This document shows, piece after piece, positions 9,154 through 18,241 of a DNA stretch of 64,000 bases. A model generated the notes under the pieces. The model did not search any database, was not told the origin of the DNA, and saw nothing but the letters and a program-made list of their open reading frames with translations. Position 1 is the first letter of the stretch, and each line of letters begins with the position of its first letter. Both the position numbers and the translations under genes were made by a program. Source of the stretch: Paramesorhizobium deserti (GTDB lineage: Bacteria; Pseudomonadota; Alphaproteobacteria; Rhizobiales; Rhizobiaceae); contig NZ_LNTU01000001.1 of the NCBI RefSeq assembly GCF_001558695.1, positions 124,001 to 188,000 of the forward strand, read 5' to 3'.

Positions 9154-9660
9154 TCAATGATTTAGCGCCTCAATCCTGTAGACAACGCCCTCGAAGAAAA
9201 ACTCTTCGAGATTGTTGCCCTCTCCCCCACGGTCGACCACCAGAAACTCGGAAGAGGCATGCAAGGCCAGCAGCGGGTGATGCCAGACGTTGCGGCGGTA
9301 GTTCACGCCCTGATGGCCCTGGGCGAGGAATGCCTGCGGCCAGCCGGGGCGCCCGCCCTCATCCTCCGCCACCACAACCAGAAAAGGCCGCCGCTCCAGC
9401 GGCATGAAGGCCTGGGAGCCGAGCGGATGGCGCTCCAGCATCGCGATATCGATCGGCGGCGCGAAGGCTTGTCCGCGGAAGATATTGACCAGCACGCGCG
9501 CGGCCCCGCCCGTCGCCTCGACATGGGCGAGATTGTGGAAACGCTCGGTGGTGCCGTTGTTGATGAGGCGCATTTCAGCGCCCTCGGTCTCGATCACCTC
9601 GCCGAAGGACGCGAAGGCTTCTTTGGTCAGCGGACGTACTTCAAGACTTTCCACCTTCAC
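9154..9660 (-). CDS. allA: ureidoglycolate lyase
   Basis: 168 residues, typical of the AllA family (cupin fold). It splits ureidoglycolate into glyoxylate and urea, the last step of the ureide pathway. The N-terminal FASFGEVIE, the central LGSQAFMPL and the [15 protein letters not shown] segment, with the His pair near residues 130-131, match the family. It starts with GTG that overlaps the puuE stop (GTGA), indicating translational coupling. The enzyme between PuuE and AllA (allantoicase, or allantoate amidohydrolase with ureidoglycine aminohydrolase) is not in this window. Confidence 0.92.
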   Translation of the reverse strand: MKVESLEVRPLTKEAFASFGEVIETEGAEMRLINNGTTERFHNLAHVEATGGAARVLVNIFRGQAFAPPIDIAMLERHPLGSQAFMPLERRPFLVVVAEDEGGRPGWPQAFLAQGHQGVNYRRNVWHHPLLALHASSEFLVVDRGGEGNNLEEFFFEGVVYRIEALNH

Positions 9661-10580
9661 GACGTGGGCTCCGCCGGGGCATGGTTCTCGTGCCAGTGGC
9701 GGGCGATATCGACGCGCCTCGTCACCCAGACCTTGTCATGGTTCATCACGTAATCGAGAAAGCGTTCGAGCGCCGCCGCGCGGCCCGGCCGCCCGACCAA
9801 CCGGCAATGCAGGCCAACCGACATCATCTTCGGCGCGCCTTCTCCCCCCTCGCGGTAGAGCACGTCAAAACTGTCCTTGAGATAGGCGAAGAACTGGTCG
9901 CCGGAATTGAAGCCCTGCGGCGTGGCGAAACGCATGTCGTTGGCGTCGAGCGTATAGGGAACGATCAGGTGCGGCCCCTTCGGCCCTTCCACCCAATAGG
10001 GCAGTTCATCCGCGTAGGAATCGGCGGAATAGAGGAAGCCGCCCTCCTCCATGACGAGCTTGAGCGTGTTGACCGAAGGCTTGCCCTGATAGATGCCGAG
10101 CGGGCGCGAGCCGGTGATCTCGGTGTGGAGCCGCACGGCTTCAAGGATATGCCGGCGCTCCTCCTCTTCCGGGAAATCCTTGTATTCAAGCCAGCGCAGG
10201 CCATGGCTGGCGATCTCCCAATCGGCCTCATTCATCGCCGCGACGGCCTCCGGATTGCGGGCCATGGCGAGCGTGACGCCATAAACCGTCACCGGCAGAT
10301 TGCGCCGGGTGAAGATGCGCCAGAGCCGCCAGAAGCCGGCGCGCGCGCCATATTCGTAAAGCGATTCCATGTTGAGATTGCGTTGCCCCGGCCAGGGCTG
10401 CGCGCCGACGATTTCCGAAAGCAGGCTTTCGGACGCGGGATCGCCATCGAGAATGCAGCACTCGCCGCCCTCCTCGTAATTGACGACGAACTGCACGGCG
10501 ATCCTGGCTCCATCAGGCCAGCGGGGATCGGGCGTGTGGCGGCCATAGCCGATAAGATCGCGGGGATAGGATGCCTGCAT
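9657..10580 (-). CDS. puuE: allantoinase PuuE, polysaccharide-deacetylase fold
   Basis: 307 residues. PuuE-type allantoinases hydrolyse allantoin to allantoate and belong to the NodB/polysaccharide deacetylase superfamily, not the amidohydrolases. Family features are [16 protein letters not shown] at the N-terminus, [10 protein letters not shown] near residues 32-41 and the metal-site segment ASHGLRW near 125-131. The ATG has GAGGG seven bases upstream. It is the first gene of a puuE-allA pair and follows bioY, separated from it by a strong terminator, so it probably has its own promoter in the 60 bp between 10581 and 10640. Confidence 0.93.
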   Translation of the reverse strand: MQASYPRDLIGYGRHTPDPRWPDGARIAVQFVVNYEEGGECCILDGDPASESLLSEIVGAQPWPGQRNLNMESLYEYGARAGFWRLWRIFTRRNLPVTVYGVTLAMARNPEAVAAMNEADWEIASHGLRWLEYKDFPEEEERRHILEAVRLHTEITGSRPLGIYQGKPSVNTLKLVMEEGGFLYSADSYADELPYWVEGPKGPHLIVPYTLDANDMRFATPQGFNSGDQFFAYLKDSFDVLYREGGEGAPKMMSVGLHCRLVGRPGRAAALERFLDYVMNHDKVWVTRRVDIARHWHENHAPAEPTS

Positions 10581-10640
10581 GAAGAAACCCTCTGGATTAT
10601 TCTATCGCGAGGGAAGCGGGGCGGACGACTTCTTGTCAAT

Positions 10641-10670
10641 AAAAAAGCCGGGCGCGAGGCCCGGCTTTTG
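10641..10670 (-). terminator. intrinsic terminator of bioY
   Basis: On the minus strand, AAAAGCCGGGC and GCCCGGCTTTTTT form a perfect GC-rich stem with a short loop, followed by a run of T. It lies 18 bp after the bioY stop codon and before puuE. Confidence 0.9.
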
Positions 10671-10687
10671 TCTGTCTCTGACAGAAT

Positions 10688-11287
10688 TCAGCGGCGCTTG
10701 AACAGCGAGCCAAGGGCCGGGATGAGGCAGGCGGCAAGCGCCAGCTTGACGAGATCGCCGATGATGAAGATGCCGAAGCCGAAGGCCAAGCCCTTTTCCA
10801 GGCCGAAGAGATAGGACATCCACAGGGCGCCCAAGACCAGGATGATCGCCTCGCCGACCAGCATGAAGCCGCCGAGGGCGAACGGGCTGCGGGCATAGCC
10901 CAGATCAGCGGCGCGGCCGACGACCCAGGCGGCGGCGAGATAGGCAAGGAGATAGCCGCCCGTCGGACCGACCATATAGGCAAGGCCGATGCCCTTCTCG
11001 GGCGTTCCGGTGAAGACCGGCAGGCCGAGCGCGCCTTCGAGGAGGTAGAGCGCCACAGTAGCGACGGCGAGACGCGAGCCATAGGCCGCGGCGATGGCAA
11101 AGAGGGCGAAGGTCTGCATCGTCACATTCACATAGACGAGATCGACCTTGATCTTGGCGGAGATGGTCAAGAGCGCGGTGCCGACCAGCGCCAGGGAGAC
11201 CAGCCAGAAGGCGCGCGCGAGCTGCCCCTCGGGGAGAAAACGTTCGGCCAATGAGGCGTTTGCGGTGCGGGTTTGGGCAGGAATCAT
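10688..11287 (-). CDS. bioY: biotin transporter BioY
   Basis: 199 residues with about six hydrophobic helices. This is the substrate-binding S component of the biotin ECF transporter; in many alphaproteobacteria it works with BioM and BioN, which are not here, or alone. Family features are the VTMQTFALF segment after the first helices, the LYLLEGALGLPVF region and GPTGGYLLAYL. The ATG at 11287 was preferred because GGAGA lies eight bases upstream; an ATG 36 bases earlier has no ribosome site. It is followed by a strong terminator, so it is probably a single-gene transcript. I did not see a BioR box (TTATCTATAA) in the 105-bp divergent gap. Confidence 0.93.
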   Translation of the reverse strand: MIPAQTRTANASLAERFLPEGQLARAFWLVSLALVGTALLTISAKIKVDLVYVNVTMQTFALFAIAAAYGSRLAVATVALYLLEGALGLPVFTGTPEKGIGLAYMVGPTGGYLLAYLAAAWVVGRAADLGYARSPFALGGFMLVGEAIILVLGALWMSYLFGLEKGLAFGFGIFIIGDLVKLALAACLIPALGSLFKRR

Positions 11288-11392
11288 GGGCTCGTTCTCC
11301 AGAGCGCTGTTACCGTTGATCATTACCGTATATTAAGGAAACGCCCACCCGGCAATATGAACCCTGCCACAGAATGAAGAGTTCCCGGCCTA

Positions 11393-12298
11393 ATGGCGCT
11401 CGTTTTCGACGATTCCTTCGCTCCCGATCATGGAAATGCAATCGATGTGGCGCCCGGCGTCCAGCGAATCACGGTCAATAATCCGGGTCCGTTCACCTTT
11501 CACGGCACCAATTCCTATCTCGTCGGCCGCGACACGCTGGCGATCATCGATCCGGGGCCGGAGGACGAGGCGCATTACGAAGCCCTGCTGCGCGCCATTG
11601 CGGGACGCCCGGTCAGCCATATCTTGGTCAGCCATACGCATCGCGACCATTCGCCCCTCGCCGCCAGGCTGAAGGAGACGCTCGGCGCTGTCGTGGTGGC
11701 CGAAGGCGCACATCGCTCGGCCCGCCCGCTGCACTTAGGCGAGATCAACGCGCTCGATGCCAGCGCCGACACGGATTTTTCGCCTGATATCGCCATTACC
11801 GACGGCGCGGTGATCGAGGGCGACGGCTGGGCGCTGCGGGCCGTCCACACGCCGGGCCACACCGCCAATCACTCGGGCTTCGCACTGGAGGGAACCGGCG
11901 TGCTCTTTTCCGCCGATCACGTGATGGCCTGGGCAACGACGATCGTCGCGCCGCCCGATGGTGCGATGGCGGACTACATGGCTTCGCTGGAAAAGCTCCT
12001 CGAACGCGACGATCGCATCTATCTTCCCGGCCATGGCGGGCCGGTGAAGAATCCCAAGACCTTCATACGGGGCTTGCGCACGCATCGCCGGATGCGCGAA
12101 CGCGCCGTTCTGGAACGTATCCGCAAGGGCGACCGCACCATCCCCGATATGGTGAAGGCGATCTATCGCGATACCGACCCGCGGCTCCACGGCGCGGCCG
12201 GCCTCTCGGTGCTCGCCCATCTCGAAGATCTTGTCGCGCGCGGGCTGGTGGTGACGGACGGCAATCCAGCGCTGAATGGCGTGTTTTTGCCGGGGTGA
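11393..12298 (+). CDS. MBL-fold metallo-hydrolase, LACTB2-like
   Basis: 301 residues. The metal motif HTHRDH (81-86) and the later TPGHTANH and FSADHVM segments define the metallo-beta-lactamase fold with two zinc sites. A C-terminal winged-helix-like region (about residues 220-290, ending near GLVVTDG) makes it resemble the LACTB2 / RNase-like branch, though bacterial members have no assigned substrate. No signal peptide, so cytoplasmic. It is divergent from bioY and convergent on the DUF1499 gene six bases downstream. I cannot name the substrate. Confidence 0.85.
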   Translation: MALVFDDSFAPDHGNAIDVAPGVQRITVNNPGPFTFHGTNSYLVGRDTLAIIDPGPEDEAHYEALLRAIAGRPVSHILVSHTHRDHSPLAARLKETLGAVVVAEGAHRSARPLHLGEINALDASADTDFSPDIAITDGAVIEGDGWALRAVHTPGHTANHSGFALEGTGVLFSADHVMAWATTIVAPPDGAMADYMASLEKLLERDDRIYLPGHGGPVKNPKTFIRGLRTHRRMRERAVLERIRKGDRTIPDMVKAIYRDTDPRLHGAAGLSVLAHLEDLVARGLVVTDGNPALNGVFLPG

Positions 12299-12304
12299 GC
12301 GGCC

Positions 12305-13090
12305 TCACCCCTCCGGCGGGGCGCCATTGACCTGCTGGTCGAGCGCATTCATGAAATCGGTGATGAAGCGGGCGTTGAGGCCGAGGTCTCGCGGGCCGTA
12401 GCGCGAGACGGAGCGCATATCGACATAGGTCGTCTCGCCCTCATCGGTAAGGCGGATGGCGATATCGCTGGCAAAGCCGAGCAGGAAGCTGTGGGCGACC
12501 GCCTCAACGACGGTTTCGACCTGCTCGCCCGGCATGCCGAAGCGGCCGGTCGGGGTCCAGCCTTGCGCCTCGATGACGGCCATAACCGCCTCGAGGATGC
12601 GATCGGGCGATCCCTCATAGCGCCGCCCCGTCACCTGCGGATAAGCGACCATCTGCATGGCGGCACGCTGGGAGGCGTCGTCGTTTATCCGGTTCATCCC
12701 GACCTTGCGCTGGTGAATGGCGCGAAAGAACTGCGGTGGCATCGTGAGATCGGTGGAAATATCGTAAAGAGGCGGCGTGACGTAGGCGAGATATCCCGCC
12801 AAGGCAAAAGGCGCGAGCACTGCGAGCGCGAGCACCGATCCCCAGAGCGAGCGAGCGCCGCCCTTGTCGCCATTGCGCCAGAGATCAGCGAAGCCCTTGG
12901 CGGCAAGCATCAGCGCAAGAAGCGCCAGAACCGCGACCAGGGTGGCGAGAATCAGGAAATCCGGTGTCTCGATGGCCTGGAAACGATGACCCAGGGCGGA
13001 GAACAGCAAGAGGATGACGGAGAAGACCGCCAGCCGGAACGACCAGATGGCGGAACGCGATTTGCGCCTTTCATAACGCAGTTTCCTCAC
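12305..13090 (-). CDS. DUF1499 membrane protein
   Basis: 261 residues. Three membrane helices lie in roughly residues 15-35, 45-65 and 80-105, followed by a DUF1499 domain. The C-terminal domain contains RRYEGSPDRILEAV, HSFLLGFASDIAIRL and VDMRSVSRYGPRDLG, which are typical of the family. DUF1499 proteins are widespread in proteobacteria and of unknown function. The start is GTG at 13090; no strong ribosome site is visible. It appears to be a single gene between a convergent hydrolase and a divergent small gene. Confidence 0.85.
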   Translation of the reverse strand: MRKLRYERRKSRSAIWSFRLAVFSVILLLFSALGHRFQAIETPDFLILATLVAVLALLALMLAAKGFADLWRNGDKGGARSLWGSVLALAVLAPFALAGYLAYVTPPLYDISTDLTMPPQFFRAIHQRKVGMNRINDDASQRAAMQMVAYPQVTGRRYEGSPDRILEAVMAVIEAQGWTPTGRFGMPGEQVETVVEAVAHSFLLGFASDIAIRLTDEGETTYVDMRSVSRYGPRDLGLNARFITDFMNALDQQVNGAPPEG

Positions 13091-13314
13091 CGCTTCGTCA
13101 CCCCCGGGGCCGCCCCTCTTCTGGCAATCATTGCACTGCTTTTATCCATCCGCGCTTTTCCGGTCAAAGCGGCCAGGCTTGGCCATCGCAAAAACGCTTT
13201 GTTTCCTACGTGAGTCAAATGTCATGGTTCATCCAAAAAGCGTCATTGCGACAATGCATTGCAAGAGGCATGATGTATATGGGGGCACCATGGATTCGGT
13301 CAGGAGTATGTGAC

Positions 13315-13698
13315 ATGAATCGAGCCCCAGTATCCGGCCTTGCGCCGGAAAAGCCACCGATTGAAAATACGGCCACGCTCGAGGCCGTCGAAGTTGAATT
13401 CGCGCTCGGTGCCCAGGATGTATTGACCGATGGTTTCGAGGGCGCGCTCGCCAAGGCGGCTAAGCTCGTCGGCGGCGAAGTTCTGTTCAACATGCCGGCG
13501 CTCGACACGAGCCGGGCGCAGCGGGTCGGCGCGATCGCCATTGCAGGCAACCCTTACGATCAGATCATCTTCGTGACGCTGCTCAATGACGGCATCACCC
13601 TGTCGCTCGCGCCGCTCGAAGGCGAGAATGCACTGTTCGAAAGCCTGGGACGCAATTACGCCGCCGTGATGCGCAAGCTCGGCAACGATCCGATTTGA
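13315..13698 (+). CDS. conserved-looking small hypothetical protein
   Basis: 127 residues, no signal peptide or membrane helix. I do not recognise the family. The middle (about residues 25-110) alternates beta-like and helical stretches, with FALGAQDVLTDGFEGALAKA and ENALFESLGRNYAAVMRKLG as the most ordered parts. The ATG at 13315 has AGGAG nine bases upstream, which decides it against earlier in-frame ATGs. Codon use matches neighbours, so it is probably a real gene. Three GANTC sites (13212-13216, 13293-13297, 13317-13321) flank its start. Confidence 0.65.
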   Translation: MNRAPVSGLAPEKPPIENTATLEAVEVEFALGAQDVLTDGFEGALAKAAKLVGGEVLFNMPALDTSRAQRVGAIAIAGNPYDQIIFVTLLNDGITLSLAPLEGENALFESLGRNYAAVMRKLGNDPI

Positions 13699-14012
13699 GA
13701 TGCTTTAATGCGTTTCCTGTTTTGATGGAAACGCTCGACCTTCAGGCCGTTCCGCACAGCCGACGCGGTGGGGAGGCGGGCACGCCCCACTGACGTCGTC
13801 ATCGGACTTGATCCGATAATTCATTCCGGAACGGCCATGCAGCGCCCGCATATCAGACGATGGATTTGATTTCGACGGTCCGGTATGGATACTCGGGTCG
13901 GGGCCCGAGTATGACGCAATTTGGATGTTTTGCCCTCATCGCCCAAGGTCGCATCACCTCGATGCCTGTCGCCGGAGCATAGAAGCGGTGCTTCTGTTAA
14001 ACGCTGAAATGC
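13699..14012. other. 314-bp gap holding a diverged R-repeat pair
   Basis: The gap between the convergent hypothetical and NodB-type genes contains the inverted R pair at 13795-13918 and no open frame of substance. No T-run terminator was seen; the R hairpins could end both transcripts. Confidence 0.6.
13795..13918. repeat. R-family inverted pair, copy F (covarying stems)
   Basis: The left hairpin has stem ATCGGA / TCCGAT around the canonical CTTGA loop; the right one has TACTCGGG / CCCGAGTA. Both differ from the consensus CCTCGGG / CCCGAGG, yet remain fully paired because changes occur on both arms. The flanking CATTCCGGAACGG is shared with copy E at 15176-15182 and beyond, which marks E and F as one subfamily. 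Confidence 0.8.
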
Positions 14013-14816
14013 TCAGTAGCGGGTTCGCGGCTTGGGCTGGGCGGCTGTGGCGACATGGCGCGGTTTGGCCGGCTTTGCCATCTGAACCGGATCGAGCGTC
14101 TGTGAGGACTGGACGTCGTTCAGGCGGACAAAGCGCATGCCTTTCGCTTTCAGCGCCAGAATGCCCTTGACCACGCCCTCGCCCGCCGAGCGGGTGGGCT
14201 GGTTGATATGGGCGATGATGACGTCGCCGTCCCGGGCGGCGGCGATGCGCTTTTCCACCATCGGCGCCAGAAGCGTGGCGCCCTGATCGGCATTCAGCGA
14301 ATAGCCGGCGATCTTGTAGCCCATTTTCTCGATCTGGCCGACCGCATCGAGCGAATAGCGCGCGGTCGCGTCACGATACCAGTGCGGCGTGACGCCGGCC
14401 GCCACGCGCAGGGAATCGACCCCGCCCTCCACTTCCGCCCGGATCGCCTGCGGGCTGCCCGCCGTCCTGATGCCGTACATGGTAGGCAGGCTGTCGATCG
14501 CCGGCACATGGTTCAGCCCGTGATTTTCGAGCTCGAACAGGTCTGGATGCGCCTTCATGACGCTAAGGGCCTCGGCATTGTGCTTCGTCCACCGGCCGGT
14601 GATGAAAATGGTCGCGGGTATCCTGTTCTCAATGAGCACATCGAGGATGCGCCTGTCGGTCTGCCCCATGCAGGCATCGAGCGTCAGCGCCACCTGCGGT
14701 CCCGCCGCACCGCCATCGGCAATGCGCAGCCCCGGCTCGACGATATTGCCCGCATGGGCGACGGCACTGCCCGCGAGGAGAAGCGCAAGTGCATGAGCAG
14801 AAAGGGAAAAACGCAC
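14013..14816 (-). CDS. secreted polysaccharide deacetylase family protein (NodB homology)
   Basis: 267 residues. The signal peptide is residues 1-22 (SAHALALLLAGSAVAHA), so it is exported. The NodB domain shows LTLDACMGQTD (motif 1), ENHGLNH (the His-x3-His metal motif), YRDATARYS (motif 3) and VIIAHINQP (the last His motif). In motif 1 the usual Asp-Asp is Asp-Ala-Cys, so the first Asp is kept but the normal metal-binding second Asp is not. It could deacetylate peptidoglycan or a surface polysaccharide; the substrate is not known. The start is GTG; no strong ribosome site. The C-terminus is basic and Pro/Ala-rich. Confidence 0.85.
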   Translation of the reverse strand: MRFSLSAHALALLLAGSAVAHAGNIVEPGLRIADGGAAGPQVALTLDACMGQTDRRILDVLIENRIPATIFITGRWTKHNAEALSVMKAHPDLFELENHGLNHVPAIDSLPTMYGIRTAGSPQAIRAEVEGGVDSLRVAAGVTPHWYRDATARYSLDAVGQIEKMGYKIAGYSLNADQGATLLAPMVEKRIAAARDGDVIIAHINQPTRSAGEGVVKGILALKAKGMRFVRLNDVQSSQTLDPVQMAKPAKPRHVATAAQPKPRTRY

Positions 14817-15277
14817 GGATACGGCTTTCAGGAATGGTTTCGACGCCGGAAGATAGATCGAGCATCAAAGCCGAATTATGGCGGCGGTTGAAAATCGGCC
14901 GGGCTCTGCAACCTTCTTTACTTTCTTGGAAAACAAAGCGTTATAAATTGCTGAAAGTGTGGGGTATTTTTGAAATATCCCCTTTTCCTACAAGGGAAGG
15001 CGGTGCTGCGATGACCTTAATGTCCGACCGCTGGTGAGTGGCGATGTTCAGGCATGGATCCTCGGGTCAAGCCCGAGGATGACGATTGCAGGGAGGTTTT
15101 CCGCCAATCGTCAACGTTGGATCAGGCGCAAGCCTCTCAGTCCGTCATCCTCGGGCTTGACCCGAGGATCCATTCCGGAACGGTCCAAATGGGAAACCGC
15201 CTGACAGCTTTCGGCATCATGCCCAAAAACACTTCAACAAATAGAAGCGCCAACGGACCCGTTTAAAACGCGCCCCT
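14817..15277. other. 461-bp gap with an outward-facing R pair and a weak terminator
   Basis: No gene is supported. A near-perfect hairpin GGGGTATTT / AAATATCCCC followed by TTTTCC lies at 14961-14986 and would read as a weak terminator on the plus strand, although no plus-strand gene precedes it. R copies lie at 15052-15087 and 15142-15175. The ppdK stop is at 15278. Confidence 0.5.
15052..15182. repeat. R-family pair, copy E (outward arrangement)
   Basis: Two full-strength R hairpins (CCTCGGG / CCCGAGG), at 15052-15087 and 15142-15175, separated by about 55 bp. Their order is reversed relative to copies A-D, so the ATCCAT ends point outward. The right one ends in CCATTCCGGAACGG, shared with copy F. 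Confidence 0.85.
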
Positions 15278-17989
15278 CTATGCCACGCCAGCCGCAACGG
15301 CTTTTGCCGCTTTTGCCGGATTGGCGCGCGCCTTGCGGATCGCGGCCTGGGCTGCCGCCAGCCGGGCGATCGGCACGCGGAAAGGCGAGCAGGAGACATA
15401 ATCGAGACCCGTCTCCTCGCAGAAGCCGATGGACGTTGGATCACCGCCATGCTCGCCGCAAATGCCGAGCTTGATGCCAGGGCGCGCGCTGCGGCCCCGC
15501 TCGGTGGCGAGCTTCACCAGTTCGCCGACGCCATCGAGATCGAGCGAGACGAAGGGGTCGCGCTCGATGATGCCCTTGCGCTGATAGACCGCGAGGAAGG
15601 ATGCGGCATCATCCCGCGAGATGCCGAAGGTGGTCTGTGTCAGATCGTTGGTGCCGAAGGAGAAGAACTCCGCCGTTTCCGCGATCTCATGGGCGCGGAT
15701 GGCGGCGCGCGGCAGCTCGATCATCGTGCCGACGAGATAATCGATTTCGACGCCGGATTCCCTGATGATCTCGGCGGCTACCGCATCGATGCGCGCCTTG
15801 ACGAAATCGAGCTCCTCCTTGAGGCCGACGAGCGGCACCATGACCTCCGGCACCACCGGCGCACCGGTGTTACGGCCCGCCTCCACCGCCGCCTCGAAGA
15901 TGGCGCGCGCCTGCATCTCGGCGATCTCGGGATAGGAGACCGCCAGCCGGCAGCCGCGATGGCCCAGCATCGGGTTGAACTCGTGCAGGGCCTCGGTCCG
16001 CTCACGCAGCCTGTCGGCTTCGACGCCCATGGCGCTTGCCACTTCCGCGATTTCCTCTTCCGTCTTGGGCAGGAATTCGTGCAGCGGCGGATCGAGAAGA
16101 CGGATGGTGACCGGAAGCCCCTTCATGATCTCGAAGAGCTCGATGAAATCGGAGCGCTGCATCGGGAGCAGCTTGGCGAGCGCCGTCTTCCTGCCCTCCT
16201 CGGTATCGGCGAGGATCATCTCGCGCATGGCGACGATGCGCTCGCCCTCGAAGAACATATGCTCGGTACGGCAAAGGCCGATGCCCTCGGCGCCGAAGGA
16301 ATGCGCCATGCGGGCATCCGCCAGGGTTTCGGCGTTGGTGCGCACCTTCATGCGCCGCGTCTTGTCGGCCCATTCCATGATGCGGCCGAAATCGCCGGAA
16401 AGCTCGGGCTGGAGCATCGGCACCTTGCCCTTGAGCACCTGGCCTGTACCGCCGTCGACGGTGACGACATCGCCCTTTTTCAGTGTGAGGCCCGCCGCCA
16501 GCATGGTTTCGTTGCGATAATCGACGCGCAGGCCGCCTGCGCCCGAAACGCAGGGCTTGCCCATGCCGCGGGCGACGACCGCCGCGTGGCTGGTCATGCC
16601 GCCACGGGTGGTGAGAATGCCTTCGGCGGCGTGCATGCCGTGGATATCCTCCGGGCTCGTCTCTACGCGCACCAGGATAACCTTGCGGCCTTCGGCTCTC
16701 GCCGTTTCGGCCTCCTCCGATGAAAACACGATCTCGCCCGTGGCCGCGCCCGGAGAGGCGGGAAGGCCGCTACCGATGATATTGCGCTCGGCCTTCGGGT
16801 CGATGGTGGGATGCAGAAGCTGATCGAGCGAAGCCGGGTCGATGCGCAGCACCGCCTCCTCCTGACTGATCAACCCTTCCTCGGCCATTTCCACCGCGAT
16901 CTTCAGTGCGGCCTTGGCAGTCCGCTTGCCCGAACGGGTCTGCAGCATCCACAATTTGCCACGCTCGATGGTGAATTCGAGGTCCTGCATGTCGCAGTAG
17001 TGCTTTTCGAGCGTATCGGCGATCTTCAGGAACTCTGCGAAAGCATCTGGCATGACCTTTTCAAGCGAAGGCTTGTCGGAACCAGCGGCGATGCGCGCTT
17101 CCTCGGTGATGTTCTGCGGTGTGCGGATGCCGGCAACCACGTCCTCGCCCTGCGCATTGACGAGGAATTCGCCATAAAGCTTCTTTTCGCCCGTGGAGGG
17201 ATTGCGGGTGAAGGCGACGCCTGTCGCCGAAGTCTCGCCCATATTGCCGAAGACCATGGCTTGGACGCTGACCGCCGTGCCCCAGCCGGCTGGAATGTTG
17301 TGCAGACGCCGATAGGTGATGGCGCGGGCGTTCATCCAGCTGGAAAAGACGGCGCCAATGGCGCCCCATAGCTGCTTTTCGGGCGCTTGCGGAAACGGCT
17401 CGCCAAGCTCTTCCTCGACCTTGGCCTTATAGAGCGCGATGACGCTCTTCCAGTCGTCGGCGGTCAAGGCCGTGTCGACCTCATGGCCGAGATTGGCCTT
17501 GGTATCCTCCAATATTTCCTCGAAAAAGGCGTGGTCGACGCCAAGCACGACATCGGAATACATCTGGATGAAGCGGCGATAGCTGTCATAGGCAAAGCGC
17601 TCGTCGCCCGATTCCCGCGCGATTGCCTGCACCGTCTCGTCATTGAGGCCCAAATTGAGCACGGTGTCCATCATGCCGGGCATGGAGGCGCGCGCGCCGG
17701 AGCGCACGGAGACGAGAAGCGGCTTGGCCGGATCGCCAAAGGTGCGGCCAGTCAGCGCCGCGATGTGGGCGAGCGCCTTTTTGACCTCCGCCTCCAGCTC
17801 GGCCGGATAGGTTCGGTCATGGTCGTAATAGTAGCTGCAGACCTCGGTGGTAATGGTAAAACCGGGCGGGACCGGCAGGCCAAGGCTCGCCATCTCTGCG
17901 AGATTGGCGCCTTTGCCACCGAGCAGATTGCGGTCGCCGGCGGAACCTTCCGCCTTGCCGTCGCCGAAAGTATAGACCCATTTCACCAT
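15278..17989 (-). CDS. ppdK: pyruvate, phosphate dikinase
   Basis: 903 residues, normal for the family. It interconverts pyruvate + ATP + Pi and phosphoenolpyruvate + AMP + PPi. The N-terminal ATP-grasp domain starts LLGGKGANLAEMASLGLPVPPGF. The central phosphohistidine motif is GGMTSHAAVVARGMGKPCVSG (near 450-470; the His of TSHAA is phosphorylated). The C-terminal TIM barrel has GLCRTEHMFF, GTMIELPRAA, SFGTNDLTQ and the acid-base Cys in GICGEHGG. The ATG at 17989 has GGGAGG five bases upstream; an ATG 18 bases earlier would put that ribosome site inside the coding region. It is a single-gene unit divergent from a VOC gene. Confidence 0.97.
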   Translation of the reverse strand: MVKWVYTFGDGKAEGSAGDRNLLGGKGANLAEMASLGLPVPPGFTITTEVCSYYYDHDRTYPAELEAEVKKALAHIAALTGRTFGDPAKPLLVSVRSGARASMPGMMDTVLNLGLNDETVQAIARESGDERFAYDSYRRFIQMYSDVVLGVDHAFFEEILEDTKANLGHEVDTALTADDWKSVIALYKAKVEEELGEPFPQAPEKQLWGAIGAVFSSWMNARAITYRRLHNIPAGWGTAVSVQAMVFGNMGETSATGVAFTRNPSTGEKKLYGEFLVNAQGEDVVAGIRTPQNITEEARIAAGSDKPSLEKVMPDAFAEFLKIADTLEKHYCDMQDLEFTIERGKLWMLQTRSGKRTAKAALKIAVEMAEEGLISQEEAVLRIDPASLDQLLHPTIDPKAERNIIGSGLPASPGAATGEIVFSSEEAETARAEGRKVILVRVETSPEDIHGMHAAEGILTTRGGMTSHAAVVARGMGKPCVSGAGGLRVDYRNETMLAAGLTLKKGDVVTVDGGTGQVLKGKVPMLQPELSGDFGRIMEWADKTRRMKVRTNAETLADARMAHSFGAEGIGLCRTEHMFFEGERIVAMREMILADTEEGRKTALAKLLPMQRSDFIELFEIMKGLPVTIRLLDPPLHEFLPKTEEEIAEVASAMGVEADRLRERTEALHEFNPMLGHRGCRLAVSYPEIAEMQARAIFEAAVEAGRNTGAPVVPEVMVPLVGLKEELDFVKARIDAVAAEIIRESGVEIDYLVGTMIELPRAAIRAHEIAETAEFFSFGTNDLTQTTFGISRDDAASFLAVYQRKGIIERDPFVSLDLDGVGELVKLATERGRSARPGIKLGICGEHGGDPTSIGFCEETGLDYVSCSPFRVPIARLAAAQAAIRKARANPAKAAKAVAAGVA

Positions 17990-18241
17990 CGAGACCTCCC
18001 TCAGCACGCCTGTCTGAATTGATGCTTAAGCGATGGAAGTCGCCTGTGCCATCACAAAATGCTGCGCTGCATAATCAAATCGATTAGAGCCAAAAACACC
18101 TCGCATCGGGGTGTAATCAAACTTTATCACCTTGAATTCCGGCCTATTTGGGAGAAGGCAGCGGCAATGCCACTTTACTGCCTCTTGCAAATTTTTCGCT
18201 ACGGAAATAGAACGTAACAGGAACAAATTGGAGTGAATGTC

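Noticed and set aside
11288-11392. BioR operator or biotin-linked regulatory site before bioY
   Set aside because: No TTATCTATAA-like sequence is present in the 105-bp gap.
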